Source: Variovorax sp. RA8
Lineage (GTDB): Bacteria; Pseudomonadota; Gammaproteobacteria; Burkholderiales; Burkholderiaceae_C
Assembly: GCF_901827175.1 (NCBI RefSeq)
Contig: NZ_LR594662.1
Location: 2,046,001 to 2,110,000 of the forward strand
DNA: 64,000 nt
Direction: 5' to 3'
Of this stretch, positions 53,106 to 62,445 are shown piece by piece (the stretch's first letter is position 1; each line of letters starts with the position of its first letter). The position numbers were made by a program, and so were the translations under genes. The notes beneath the pieces are model-generated. The model searched no databases and was not told the origin of the DNA. It saw only the letters and a program-made list of their open reading frames with translations.

Positions 53106-54314
53106 ATGCGTGCAGACGTTGCGATCGTCGGCTACGGGCGAACGCCCTACAGCCGGGCCAAGCCGGGGGAGCCGGTGCTTACCGTGGACGAATACATCGC
53201 CTGGGCGGCTGACCTCGCCCTGCAGAAGGCCGGGATGTCCAAGAACGACTTCGATGGCCAGGGGCTCGGGGTCTCGCATGCCGAGGTCGCCCACACCGTC
53301 AACTGGTCGGCCGCCACTGCCGAGAATCTGGGCATCAGCCCGCAGGTGCTGCTGCGCGGCGACCAGGGCGGTGCGTCGGCGGCGTCGATGCTGATCCGCG
53401 CGGCGGCGATGATCCGCAGCGGCATCGTCGACCGGGTGCTGGTGGTCGGCGCCGATACGCCGCTCAACATCCCCTCGCTGGCGCCTGGGCTGCCGCTGTC
53501 GCCGGAGCGCACGCGCGGCGTGTACTGGGACTTCCAGGGGCCCTTCGGCGTGATGGGGGCGAGCGCGCAATTCGCGCTGGTGCAGACGCGCTACCAGCAC
53601 CAGTACGCGCTGAAGTCCGAACAGCTCGGCAAGATCGCGGTGACCAACCGCTTCCACGCATCGCTGCATCCCGGGGCGATCTATCGCCAGCCCTTCACGC
53701 TGGAGGACTACATGCGTTCGCGCGTGCTGTCCGACCCGATCCGCCTGCTGGACTGCGTGCCGATCGTCAATGGCGGCCTGGCGTACATCGTCACCTCGGC
53801 AGAGACCGCCCGCACGCTCACCGACCGGCCGGTGTACCTGCTGGGCGCCGGCGAGGCGAACAACTACTACCACGGCTCGCGCGCGCTGCCGGACATCACG
53901 ACCACCGGCTATGCGGTGGCCGCGCCGCTCGCCATGCAGCGTGCCGGCGTGCGGCACGAGGACATCGATTTCCTCCAGCCCTACGACGACTATCCCTTCA
54001 TCGCGATGATGACCATCGAGGACCACGGCTTCTGCCGGAAGGGGGAGGGCGGCCGCTTCGTCGAGGAGCACGACCTGCGCTTCGACGGCGACTTCCCGAT
54101 GTCCACCGACGGCGGCCAGCTGTCGGGAGGGCAGCCCGGGGGGGCCATCGGCGGCTTCATGCCGCTGGTCGAGGCGGTCACGCAGCTGCGCGGCGAGGCC
54201 GGCGACCGGCAGGTGCGCGACGCCCGCATCGGCATCGCCTGCGGCTTCGGCGGCATTCCCTACGGCAGGCCCGGCCGCAGCTGCATTTCCCTCATCCTCG
54301 GAACGGAGCCCTGA
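53106..54314 (+). CDS. thiolase-like lipid-transfer protein, active-site Cys absent
   Basis: A 402-residue thiolase-fold protein of the SCP-x/DitF group. At the position of the thiolase nucleophile it reads LRGDQGGASAASM (83-95) with no cysteine; the second active-site region reads QPYDDYPF. It cannot use the normal thiolase mechanism. Such Ltp proteins pair with a DUF35 protein and act as retro-aldolases in steroid side-chain degradation. The DUF35 gene follows after two bases, so that function is likely here, on an unknown acyl-CoA. Confidence 0.8.
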   Translation: MRADVAIVGYGRTPYSRAKPGEPVLTVDEYIAWAADLALQKAGMSKNDFDGQGLGVSHAEVAHTVNWSAATAENLGISPQVLLRGDQGGASAASMLIRAAAMIRSGIVDRVLVVGADTPLNIPSLAPGLPLSPERTRGVYWDFQGPFGVMGASAQFALVQTRYQHQYALKSEQLGKIAVTNRFHASLHPGAIYRQPFTLEDYMRSRVLSDPIRLLDCVPIVNGGLAYIVTSAETARTLTDRPVYLLGAGEANNYYHGSRALPDITTTGYAVAAPLAMQRAGVRHEDIDFLQPYDDYPFIAMMTIEDHGFCRKGEGGRFVEEHDLRFDGDFPMSTDGGQLSGGQPGGAIGGFMPLVEAVTQLRGEAGDRQVRDARIGIACGFGGIPYGRPGRSCISLILGTEP

Positions 54315-54316
54315 AC

Positions 54317-54760
54317 ATGGCAGACCTCTACCCGGACAAGCCGCAGCCCACCATCACCGACCTCACGCGACCGTTCTGGGCCGGCGCCAGGGAGGGCCGG
54401 CTCATGCTGCAGAAGTGCCGGCGCTGCGCCACCTTCAACTTCCATCCCAAGCCCTGGTGTATCGAATGCGGCAGCCGCGAGCTGGACTGGACCGAGGCCA
54501 GGCCCTTCGGCACCGTGTACTCGCACACCGTGTCGCGCTCGGTCGCGATGAACTACCCCGGCTGGGAAGCCGAGCTGCCGGTCGTGATGTGCCTGATCGA
54601 CCTGGATGACGGCGCCCGCATGTACGGCCAGCTGACCGACTGCGCGCCCGCTCTGGTGCGCGTCGGCATGCGGGTCGAGGCGCATTTCCAGGCGATCGGC
54701 GAGGAGGCCGGCATCCCGCGCTTCCGGCCCCTGCGCGAAGGCGCAGCCGGGGAGCGCTGA
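54317..54760 (+). CDS. Zn-ribbon/OB-fold DUF35 protein
   Basis: A 147-residue partner protein. An N-terminal helical hairpin is followed by a rubredoxin-like zinc ribbon (CRRC near 34-37, CIEC near 48-51) and an OB-fold ([30 protein letters not shown]). In known cases the DUF35 subunit binds acyl-CoA and activates the thiolase-like aldolase. It starts two bases after the thiolase-like stop and its stop is two bases before the dehydrogenase start, so the three are tightly coupled. Confidence 0.85.
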   Translation: MADLYPDKPQPTITDLTRPFWAGAREGRLMLQKCRRCATFNFHPKPWCIECGSRELDWTEARPFGTVYSHTVSRSVAMNYPGWEAELPVVMCLIDLDDGARMYGQLTDCAPALVRVGMRVEAHFQAIGEEAGIPRFRPLREGAAGER

Positions 54761-54762
54761 AC

Positions 54763-55986
54763 ATGGCGCATGACGTCCCCGACGCGCAGACCCTGCGAAA
54801 GGCGGCTATGCGCGACGTGCCCTTCGACTGGAAGGATGCGCTGCGCTTCGACGATCTGCTGACGCCCGAGGAGATCATGATCCGCGACGCCGCCCGCGAC
54901 TATGCGCAGGGGCAGCTGATGCCGCGCATCCGCGAGGCGCACCGGCACGAGACCTTCGACGTCGGCGTGATGCGCGAGATGGCCGAGCTCGGCTTCCTCG
55001 GCGCCACCATCGAGGGCTTCGGCTGCGCCGGCATCAGCTACGTGGGCTATGGGCTGATTGCGCGCGAGTTCGAGCGGGTCGACACCTGCTTCCGTTCGGC
55101 GCTCGGCGTGCAGACCACCCTCAGCATGACGCCGATCTACCTGTTCGGCAGCCAGGAGCAGCGCGAGCGCTACCTGCCGGCGATGGCGCGTGCGGACAAG
55201 CTGGGCTGCTTCGGCCTCACGGAGCCGGACCACGGCTCCGACCCCGGCAGCATGAACAGCCGGGCGCGCAAGGTCGACGGCGGCTATCTCCTGTCTGGCA
55301 CCAAGACCTGGATCACGCATGCGCCGATTGCGGACCTGATGGTCGTCTGGGCCAAGGACGACGATGGCCGCGTCCGCGGCTTCATCCTCGAGCGCGGGAT
55401 GAAGGGCCTCGCCACCAGCAAGATCGAAGGCAAGTTCTCGGTGCGTGCATCGCCCACCGGCCAGATCATGATGGACGACGTCTTCGTGCCCGAGTCGCAG
55501 CGCCTGCCCGGCGCCAGCGGCATCGGCGCTCCCTTCGCCTGCCTCAACAACGCGCGCTTCGGCATCTGCTGGGGCGCGCTGGGCGCGGCCGAGTTCTGCT
55601 GGCATGCGGCCCGGCAGTACGCGCTGGACCGCAAGCAGTTCGGCCGGCCGCTGGCGGCCAACCAGCTGGTGCAGAAGAAGCTGGCCGACATGCAGACCGA
55701 AATCGTGCTCGGCCTGCACGCCTGCCTGCACCTGAGCCGGCTGCGCGACCAGGGCCGCGCCAGCCCGGAGATGGTGTCGCTGCTCAAGCGCAACTGCGCG
55801 GGCAAGGCGCTGGACATCGCGCGCGCCGCGCGCGACGTGCATGGCGGCAACGGCATCTCCGACGAATACCACGTGATCCGCCACGTGCTCAACCTCGAGA
55901 CCGTCAACACGCTCGAGGGCACGCACGACATCCATGCGCTGGTGCTGGGCCGGGCGCAGACGGGCATCTCCGCCTTTTCCAACTGA
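54763..55986 (+). CDS. acyl-CoA dehydrogenase, glutaryl-CoA dehydrogenase-like
   Basis: A 407-residue FAD acyl-CoA dehydrogenase. [16 protein letters not shown] and the flavin segment [25 protein letters not shown] are typical. The catalytic base is Glu385 in [19 protein letters not shown], the pattern of glutaryl-CoA dehydrogenase, which also decarboxylates. Here it may act on a dicarboxylyl-CoA or on another acyl-CoA upstream of the hydratase step. It is in the operon with the hydratase, aldolase pair and CoA ligase. Confidence 0.87.
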   Translation: MAHDVPDAQTLRKAAMRDVPFDWKDALRFDDLLTPEEIMIRDAARDYAQGQLMPRIREAHRHETFDVGVMREMAELGFLGATIEGFGCAGISYVGYGLIAREFERVDTCFRSALGVQTTLSMTPIYLFGSQEQRERYLPAMARADKLGCFGLTEPDHGSDPGSMNSRARKVDGGYLLSGTKTWITHAPIADLMVVWAKDDDGRVRGFILERGMKGLATSKIEGKFSVRASPTGQIMMDDVFVPESQRLPGASGIGAPFACLNNARFGICWGALGAAEFCWHAARQYALDRKQFGRPLAANQLVQKKLADMQTEIVLGLHACLHLSRLRDQGRASPEMVSLLKRNCAGKALDIARAARDVHGGNGISDEYHVIRHVLNLETVNTLEGTHDIHALVLGRAQTGISAFSN

Positions 55987-56020
55987 CGCCCACTGAACAC
56001 CAACCGACCGATCTTCAGCC

Positions 56021-58165
56021 ATGACCCTTTCGAACCTGGACCGCGCCGAGGTGGTGAAACGCCTGATCCACCCGCGATCGATCGCCGTGATCGGCGCCTC
56101 GGCCGACTTCGGCAAGATCAACGGCCGCCCGCTCAAGCACCTGCTGGAGAAGGGCTACGCCGGCCGCATCCTGCCGGTCAATCCCAAGTACCGCGAGATC
56201 GCGGGCATGCGCTGCCATCCGGACATCGAGAGCCTGCCCGAGGCGGCAGACCTGGCGATCATCGCGGTACCGGCCGCCGAAGTGCTCGGCGCCGTCGAGG
56301 CGCTGGGGCGGCGCGGCATCCGCGCCGCGGTGATCTTCAGCTCCGGCTTCGGCGAGATGGGCGCCGCGGGCCGCGCGAGGGAGGAGGCGCTGGCGCAGCG
56401 CGCGCGCGAATGCGGCGTGGTGCTGTGCGGGCCCAACTGCCTGGGCTTCATCAATGCCTTCGACAAGGTCTACGCCACCTTCAGCCAGTACGCCGACGGC
56501 GAGACCGGCCCGGGCCCGATCGCCTTCGTCACCCAGTCGGGCGCCTTCGGCACCGCCATCGCCGCCCTGGTGCGGCAGCGCGGCCTCGGGCTGGGCTACT
56601 TCATCAACACGGGCAACGAGGCCGACCTCGGCTTCAGCGAGCTGATGGGGAGCGTCATCGAGGATCCGCGCATCCGCGTCGCCGCCGGCTACCTCGAGGG
56701 CCTGGAGGATGGCGCATCCCTCGTCCGCCTGGCGCAGCGTTGCCAGGAACTGGGCAAGCCGCTGGTGCTCACCAAGGTCGGGAGGATGGCTTCGGGCGCG
56801 CGCGCCGCCGCTTCCCACACCGGCGCGCTGGCGGTGGAGGACGCGGTGTTCGACGCCGTGATCCGCCAGTACGGCGTGCTGCGCGCGCGCAACGAGGAGC
56901 AGATGCTCGACATGCTCGAGGCGCTGAGCCAGCCGCGCACCGCCGCCGGCAACGGCCTTGGCATGGCCACCCAGTCGGGCGGCGCCGGCGTGATGATGGC
57001 GGACCGCGCCGAGGAGATGGGGCTTGCCGTCCCCGAGCTCGCGCCGGCCACGCGGGCGCGGCTGACCGAGGTGATGCCGGCCTTCGGCGCGATGGGCAAT
57101 CCGGTCGACGTGACCGGCCAGTTCGTCGCTCGCCCGGAGCTGCTGCGCGAGTCGGTGGTGGCGCTGATGGACGACCCGGGCGTGCATGTCGGCATCGTCT
57201 GGCTGCAGCTGATGACCGCCCACGTCGACGTGCTGGTGCGCATCTTCGGCGAGATCCAGGCCCGCACCGACAAGCCCTTCTTCGTCTGCTGGGTGGCGGC
57301 GCCGCAGGAGGCGCTGCGGCGGCTGCGCGCACTCGGCATCGTGGCCTACACCGCCGGCGAACGCGCGGTGGAGGCGGCAGCTGCGCTGGCGCGCTGGAAC
57401 GCCTTCCGGCAGCGCGCCGCTGCCGCTGGCCGGCAGGCCCTTCGACCGGCCGCTTTGCCGGCGTTGCCCACGGACCTGCGCGACGGCGTGCAACCGACCG
57501 TGCAGGCCACCGAGTGGCTGCGCGCGGCCGGCGTGCCCATGGCCCCGGTGGCCCTGGCGCATGACGAGGACCAGGCCGTCGCGCTGTGGCGCGCCGCGGG
57601 CGGCCCCGTGGCGCTGAAGATCGAATCGCCCGACATCACCCACAAGACGGAGGTGGGCGGCGTGCTGCTCAAGCTCGATGACGAGGCGGCTGTGCGCGGG
57701 GGCTTCGCCACCTTGATGCAGCGTGCCGCCGCGGCCGAGCCGGCGGCACGGCTGCACGGCGTGGTGGTGCAGGGCATGGCTCAGGGCCACGTCGAGCTGG
57801 TGGTCGGCGTGCAGCGCGATTCTGTGTTCGGCATGGTGGTGATGGTCGGCATCGGCGGCGTGCTGGTGGAAGTGCTCAAGGACGTCGCCTTCCGCCGTGC
57901 ACCCTTCGACGAGCGCGAGGCGCTGCAGATGCTGTGTGAGCTGCGCATGGGCGCGTTGCTCGATGGCGTGCGCGGCCAGAGCGCGGTCGATCGCAATGCC
58001 ATCGCGCAGATGCTCGCCGGCCTGTCGCGCTGGGCCGCGGCGATGCAGCAGCGGCTGGCCGAGCTCGACCTCAACCCGGTGCTGGTCGGCCCTGACGGGC
58101 CGGTGGCCGTGGACTGCGTGATGGTGCTGCGCGAGCAGCACACGGGCAGCGAGGCCGGCGGCTGA
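56021..58165 (+). CDS. ADP-forming acetate/acyl-CoA ligase family protein
   Basis: A 714-residue fusion of CoA-binding, ligase-CoA and ATP-grasp domains (NDP-forming acyl-CoA synthetase). The CoA domain starts VIGASADFGKINGRPL; the phosphorylated histidine is in AASHTGALAVEDAVFDAVI; the ATP-grasp part has VALKIESPDITHKTEVGGVLL and ELDLNPVLVGPDG. No acetyltransferase domain is attached, unlike protein-acetylating Pat. It can activate a carboxylic acid at the expense of ATP, or recover ATP from a CoA thioester. It lies 34 bases after the dehydrogenase. Confidence 0.87.
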   Translation: MTLSNLDRAEVVKRLIHPRSIAVIGASADFGKINGRPLKHLLEKGYAGRILPVNPKYREIAGMRCHPDIESLPEAADLAIIAVPAAEVLGAVEALGRRGIRAAVIFSSGFGEMGAAGRAREEALAQRARECGVVLCGPNCLGFINAFDKVYATFSQYADGETGPGPIAFVTQSGAFGTAIAALVRQRGLGLGYFINTGNEADLGFSELMGSVIEDPRIRVAAGYLEGLEDGASLVRLAQRCQELGKPLVLTKVGRMASGARAAASHTGALAVEDAVFDAVIRQYGVLRARNEEQMLDMLEALSQPRTAAGNGLGMATQSGGAGVMMADRAEEMGLAVPELAPATRARLTEVMPAFGAMGNPVDVTGQFVARPELLRESVVALMDDPGVHVGIVWLQLMTAHVDVLVRIFGEIQARTDKPFFVCWVAAPQEALRRLRALGIVAYTAGERAVEAAAALARWNAFRQRAAAAGRQALRPAALPALPTDLRDGVQPTVQATEWLRAAGVPMAPVALAHDEDQAVALWRAAGGPVALKIESPDITHKTEVGGVLLKLDDEAAVRGGFATLMQRAAAAEPAARLHGVVVQGMAQGHVELVVGVQRDSVFGMVVMVGIGGVLVEVLKDVAFRRAPFDEREALQMLCELRMGALLDGVRGQSAVDRNAIAQMLAGLSRWAAAMQQRLAELDLNPVLVGPDGPVAVDCVMVLREQHTGSEAGG

Positions 58166-58217
58166 ATCTGCCACCGGCCCGTCATCTCAGGATTCCAACG
58201 ACAAAGGAGACACAGGC

Positions 58218-59228
58218 ATGCGCTTCACTTCACGAATCATCGAGGGCGTCGGCACCGCTGCTGCTGCGGCGGCGCTGCTGCTCGGGGGCAGCCAGGCCCT
58301 TGCGCAAGACCCCTATCCGAACCGCCCGGTCACCGTCATCGCGCCCTACAGCGCGGGCGGCGATGCCGACCTGGCGGCGCGCAACTTCGCGGCCGCCGCG
58401 CAGCGCGCGCTCGGGCAGGCCGTGGTGGTCATGAACAAGACGGGCGCCAGCGGCGTGATCGGGTCGGCCCAGGTCATCGCGGCGCCGCCCGACGGCTACA
58501 CCCTGCTGCTGGCGCGCACCGGCTCGCAGGCCATCCTGCCGGCCATCATGCCGTCGACGACCAAGTACAAGTGGGACGACTACACCTTCATCGGGACGCT
58601 GGAGCTCAATCCCTACGGCTGCATCGTCAACGCCAAGTCGCCCTACAAGACCTTCGAGGACCTGGTCGGCGCCATGCGCACCAAGGGCAAGAGCATGAAC
58701 TTCGGCACGGCCGGGGTGCTCACCACCAACGACATGGGGCCGCGGCAGCTGTTCAGGATGCTCAAGCTCACCGACCAGACGCCGACCCAGATCCCCTACA
58801 AGGGCACCGGCGAGGCCTCGATGTCGCTGGTCGCCGGCCAGACCGAGTTCGCCTGCGGCAGCCTGGGGTCCTTCATCTCGCTGATCAAGAGCGGCGCGCT
58901 GAGGGCGCTGATGGTCACCAGCGCAGAGCGCATGGCCTCCATGCCCGAGGTGCCGACCGCGCGCGAGCTGGGCTATGCCGAGATGGAGGGCATCGTGGGG
59001 TGGAGCGCGGTCTTCGGCCCGCCGAAGCTGCCGGCCGAGGTGCGCGACCGGCTGGCGGGTGCGCTCAAGACCATCGCCGCGGACCCGGCCTGGATCGCAG
59101 CGACCGAGCAGACCGGCTCGGTTCCCTTCGTCCGCCCGGCGGAGGAGACGCGCGACTTCGTGCGCAAGCAATACCAGCTCTACCGGTCTCTGGGCGAGCA
59201 GCTCAACATCATCGACTCGAAGATGTAG
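58218..59228 (+). CDS. Bug-family TTT solute-binding receptor
   Basis: A 336-residue Bug receptor. The signal extends over about 30 residues (core GTAAAAAALLLGGSQALA). The mature part has VTVIAPYSAGGDADLAAR, VVVMNKTGASGVIGSAQ and QIPYKGTGEASMSLVAGQTE. AAAGGAG precedes ATG 58218. Last gene of the acyl-CoA operon, it likely captures the acid that the ligase activates. No permease is nearby. Confidence 0.9.
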   Translation: MRFTSRIIEGVGTAAAAAALLLGGSQALAQDPYPNRPVTVIAPYSAGGDADLAARNFAAAAQRALGQAVVVMNKTGASGVIGSAQVIAAPPDGYTLLLARTGSQAILPAIMPSTTKYKWDDYTFIGTLELNPYGCIVNAKSPYKTFEDLVGAMRTKGKSMNFGTAGVLTTNDMGPRQLFRMLKLTDQTPTQIPYKGTGEASMSLVAGQTEFACGSLGSFISLIKSGALRALMVTSAERMASMPEVPTARELGYAEMEGIVGWSAVFGPPKLPAEVRDRLAGALKTIAADPAWIAATEQTGSVPFVRPAEETRDFVRKQYQLYRSLGEQLNIIDSKM

Positions 59229-59819
59229 GGCACGCTTCTGGTGCGAGGCCGGTCGCTCGACGCGATGGGCCTCGCCCGCGAAGAATGCATCGGGGTCGAC
59301 TGCTCTAACAGAGATTCTCGCTTTTTGTCGCCGCACCGGCGATGTCTTGCTTGGTTAAAGATAAAGTCGTGCGAGTCGGATTGAATTGTATGGAACTGCA
59401 TAAAAAATAATGCATTGGAATGATTTTAAAAATTGATTCCCTGCCAGAATTCGCCGAACTTCCTGAATAACCAAGGCTGAATCGCGCGAAATAAACGTTT
59501 GTAGAATTGGCTGAATTTTAATCAACAGAGTGACTCTTGCCAGGTCGATCAGAGGGGATTCGTCCGCGTATATGCAGATGCCTCTGATCTTCGTTCAATT
59601 GCAGTTTCTCGAATCCTCGCGTCGCTTCGTAAAAAATCAAGATATCGAGGCGCAATGATTGGATTGCGAATCGGGAATTTTTCTCATTGCGTAGTCTTTT
59701 GGCAGATCGGTACTGATTTGTGACGTGCGGATCTGCGCCATGCCGTTATTCTGGAAAAAATCAATCTTCCATTTGGAAGTCATTGCATGCCTATAGGGCG
59801 TTCGATTTTTGGATAGCGC
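59229..59819 (+). other. AT-rich intergenic leader of the GTPase/Roadblock operon
   Basis: About 590 bases without a gene, clearly richer in A and T than anything else in the window, especially 59340-59760. It contains a small palindrome TGCAT-N8-ATGCA (59397-59401/59410-59414) and several TTG..TA-rich stretches that could be promoters, none convincing enough to name. A long untranslated leader, several regulator sites or silencing by an H-NS-like protein would fit. Confidence 0.5.
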
Positions 59820-60461
59820 ATGAAGAAGACGGTCTCAATCAGCCCCGCATCCCTGTCGCAACTGCTCAAGGAGCGCTTCGAGGCCATGCTGCCCGTGGTC
59901 GCCGGGCGCAGCATCGTGCAGTGGGAGCTTTGCGACACGGCCGATGCGGACGTCGTCGTCCAGGAACACGGTGACCGGCTCAGCCTGTGCATCACGCACG
60001 AGAGGGGACTCCTTGCAGATGCCGGCACCTTGCCGATCGAGCGCGACTTCCGCGTCGCCACCCTGATGCAGACGCTGGACCTCGCCGCCGTACGCGTGCT
60101 CAATCGCCGCGACTCGGCCGTGCGGACCGCGCAGGGCTCCATCGCCGATCAGGGGGCGCCCCTGTACCAGCTCAAGTACTGGGACGTGCCTGGACACCGC
60201 ACGCCGATGAAGGTCCTGCGCACCCTCGCCGCCATGACGCGGCGGCCGGTTTCGCGGGAGTGGATGACGACCGTGGGCGGCCTGAGCCCTCCCGAGGCGG
60301 ATTCGCTCCTGGCGGGCCTCGAACTCCGAGGCGCGCTGCGCAGCAGCAGCGCGCAGCGTGTTCCGCAGGCGGCACCGAGGGCGCAGGCGGGCTTCGTGTC
60401 CCGTCTCAAACATTGGCTGCGCGGAGGGCGGGCCACTGTCCCTACGGCGGCGCCGAGATGA
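59820..60461 (+). CDS. unknown protein, first gene of the GTPase/Roadblock operon
   Basis: A 213-residue soluble protein I cannot match to a family. Residues 1-110 are a mixed alpha/beta domain (SLSQLLKERFEAML, VVVQEHGDRLSLCITHERGL). Residues about 128-175 (KVLRTLAAMTRRPVSREWMT, LSPPEADSLLAGLELRGAL) look like a winged helix. A basic Ala/Arg tail ends the protein. Its stop overlaps the GTPase start by four bases (ATGA), so the two are coupled. It is a plausible output or adaptor protein of the switch. Confidence 0.7.
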   Translation: MKKTVSISPASLSQLLKERFEAMLPVVAGRSIVQWELCDTADADVVVQEHGDRLSLCITHERGLLADAGTLPIERDFRVATLMQTLDLAAVRVLNRRDSAVRTAQGSIADQGAPLYQLKYWDVPGHRTPMKVLRTLAAMTRRPVSREWMTTVGGLSPPEADSLLAGLELRGALRSSSAQRVPQAAPRAQAGFVSRLKHWLRGGRATVPTAAPR

Positions 60462-60976
60462 CACCCCGCATCGTGCTGTTCGGTCCCATGGGCATCGGCA
60501 AGACCACGGCCATCCGCACCTTGTGCGGCGACACCGCCGTCGATTGCGATGTGCCCAACCTGGACGTCGAAGCCCACGACAAGGAGACCACCACGGTGGG
60601 CGCCGAGTTCGGGATCGTCTGCCTGTCCAACCACGACGAGCTCCACGTCTACGGCAGCCCGGGACAGGATCGCTTCGGCTTTCTCCGCCAGTGGCTGCTG
60701 AGCCTTGCCGTCGGGACGATGGTGCTGGTGGACGTCAATCAGCCCGATGCCTTGCCGTACGCCGCCGAACTCGTCGCGCAGTTCCAGCGGCTTGCGCCCG
60801 GCGCTGCCGTCGTCGTGCTGTCGGCGCGGCCGTCGCCGCCGGCGACGCTGAGAAGCTTTTCGCGCCAGTTGGCGGATCACGCCGGGATGGCGATCCCCGT
60901 GCTCGCGGTCGACGTTCGCGAACCGGACCAGATGTTCAACGCCCTGGAACTGCTGGTTGCAGTCCTGCCTGACTGA
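60458..60976 (+). CDS. MglA/conservon-like small Ras-type GTPase
   Basis: A 172-residue P-loop protein. Walker A is GPMGIGKTT (9-17). A switch I-like KETTTVG is at 42-48 and the switch II motif reads GSPGQDRF (66-73), with Gly where Ras has Asp, as in other bacterial small GTPases. No NKxD is present; the corresponding strands read VLVDVNQPD and VVVLSARPS, so nucleotide specificity may be relaxed. It follows the unknown protein by overlap and precedes two Roadblock proteins, its expected GAP or scaffold partners. Confidence 0.8.
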   Translation: MTPRIVLFGPMGIGKTTAIRTLCGDTAVDCDVPNLDVEAHDKETTTVGAEFGIVCLSNHDELHVYGSPGQDRFGFLRQWLLSLAVGTMVLVDVNQPDALPYAAELVAQFQRLAPGAAVVVLSARPSPPATLRSFSRQLADHAGMAIPVLAVDVREPDQMFNALELLVAVLPD

Positions 60977-60986
60977 GGTAACGCCC

Positions 60987-61400
60987 ATGCCCGCCCTGAA
61001 GAGCCGAGCGCAGGCGCTGGCCGCGCACCAGGCCAAGGCCCTGCACTACACCGTGATCCTGCGCCGGTACACGGAAGAGACCATCGACCTGAGCGCCGCG
61101 GTGATTGCCACGGTTGACGGCATCCAGGTCGCGTCGCTGAGCATCAAACCGGGTCTCCGGCCGGACCATCTGGCGGCCATGGCCAGTTCGCTGCTGGCGG
61201 TGGCCGGCGCTGCCGGGCGCGAGGTCGGCCACAGCGCATGCGACCGGCTCCTCATCGAATCCCGCACCGGCACCCTGCTCATCAAGCCCCTGGGGACCAC
61301 CGGTGAGCTGGTTCTTTGCCTCGCGATGTTGCCCGGGAGCGTGCTCGCCAAGGCGCTGTGGTCCGCCGACGAGATCGCCAAGGCCCTGGCGTCCAGCTGA
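60987..61400 (+). CDS. Roadblock/LC7 domain protein A
   Basis: A 137-residue protein with a basic 20-residue helix followed by one Roadblock/LC7 domain: AAVIATVDGIQVASLSIKPG, DHLAAMASSLLAVAGAAGRE and RLLIESRTGTLLIKPLGTTGELVLCLA. Roadblock dimers act as GAPs or platforms for bacterial Ras-like GTPases (MglB for MglA, CvnB for CvnD). GAGGT precedes ATG 60987. It lies 10 bases after the GTPase stop. Confidence 0.8.
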   Translation: MPALKSRAQALAAHQAKALHYTVILRRYTEETIDLSAAVIATVDGIQVASLSIKPGLRPDHLAAMASSLLAVAGAAGREVGHSACDRLLIESRTGTLLIKPLGTTGELVLCLAMLPGSVLAKALWSADEIAKALASS

Positions 61401-61469
61401 TGTCGCGGCGCGCAGTCCCCGGTTCGTCACCTTCCTCGATTTCCTCAACCTGAAAGAAAGCAAGCTCCT

Positions 61470-61829
61470 ATGGCTTCCATCAACGATTCTCTCTCCACCC
61501 TCATGGGCATCGACGGCGCACTTTGCTGTGCCCTCGTCGACAGCGGCTCCGGCATGATCCTCGGCCAGGCCGGCTCGGGCATCGACATGGAGCTGGCGGC
61601 AGCCGGCAACACCGAAGTCGTGCGTGCCAAGATGCGGACGATGAATTCGCTCAAGCTCAACGACAGCATCGACGACATCCTCATCACGCTGGGAAAGCAG
61701 TACCACATCATCCGCCCGTCGGTTGCCAGCGCCGGCCTGTTCTTCTACGTCGTGCTGGACAAGGCCCGCGCCAATCTCGCGCTGGCGCGGCGCAAGGTGC
61801 AGGATGTCGAGACTGCGGTGAAGCTGTAG
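61470..61829 (+). CDS. Roadblock/LC7-like protein B
   Basis: A 119-residue protein: MGIDGALCCALVDSGSGMIL, AAAGNTEVVRAKMRTMNSL, DDILITLGKQYHIIRPS and GLFFYVVLDKARANLALAR give the order beta-beta-alpha-beta-beta-beta-alpha of a Roadblock fold, but a distinct subfamily from protein A. AAAGAAAGCA stands before ATG 61470. Two different Roadblock proteins suggest a heterodimer, or one GAP and one effector. It is the last gene of the four-gene module. Confidence 0.75.
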   Translation: MASINDSLSTLMGIDGALCCALVDSGSGMILGQAGSGIDMELAAAGNTEVVRAKMRTMNSLKLNDSIDDILITLGKQYHIIRPSVASAGLFFYVVLDKARANLALARRKVQDVETAVKL

Positions 61830-61848
61830 GGGGACGGCTCGCGCCTTC

Positions 61849-62445
61849 TCAGGGCACGAACATCGTCCAGGGCGACTCGCCCTCGCGCAGCGCGCGCCGC
61901 GCCGTGATCCCGGACAGGGGCTCGCCGGCTTCGAAGCGGGCGATCATCTCCTCGGGATCGAACACGATCCCCATGAAGTTCTCCGCGTAGGCCGCGCCCG
62001 CGAAGAAGGCCTCCAGTTCCTCGGCGCGCTCGAACACGTCGTACTGCAACTCCAGGCGATGGCCGTCGGGGTCCTTGTAGTAGAGCGAGATCGTGGGGCC
62101 GTGGTTGATGCTCCAGTAGGGCTGGATGTCCTGCGCGTGCAGGCGCCGGTAGGTGGCCATCAACTCGCCGAGCGAGGCATAGGTGAAAGCGATGTGCTCC
62201 AGTCCGGTGTGCGCATCGCCTGCAGCCCCAAGCTCGGGCCGCGCGATCAGGCCGATGCGGTGATGCTCCTCGTCGTAGGTAAGGAAGCACACCATCGCGT
62301 TCTCGAAGGCCGGCCTCGCTTCCAGCACCTTCAGATACCAGGCGCGCGAGCGTTCGAGCTCGGACACGCGCAGCACCACATGGGCCAGCTTCACGGGGCG
62401 CACGGGCGTGGCCTGCGCGTCGGGCAGTCGTCGTGGGGCGTTCAT
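61849..62445 (-). CDS. VOC-family extradiol-dioxygenase-like protein
   Basis: A 198-residue glyoxalase/dioxygenase-fold protein. Metal ligands are visible as His22 (KLAHVVL), His84 (GLEHIAF) and Glu132 (HRLELQYD), the 2-His-1-Glu set of iron(II) extradiol enzymes. WSINHGPTISLYYKDPDG is typical of the family. A 50-residue C-terminal extension follows. Its start overlaps the FAA hydrolase stop by four bases (ATGA), so they act together, probably in ring cleavage and cleavage of the resulting keto acid. Confidence 0.82.
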   Translation of the reverse strand: MNAPRRLPDAQATPVRPVKLAHVVLRVSELERSRAWYLKVLEARPAFENAMVCFLTYDEEHHRIGLIARPELGAAGDAHTGLEHIAFTYASLGELMATYRRLHAQDIQPYWSINHGPTISLYYKDPDGHRLELQYDVFERAEELEAFFAGAAYAENFMGIVFDPEEMIARFEAGEPLSGITARRALREGESPWTMFVP

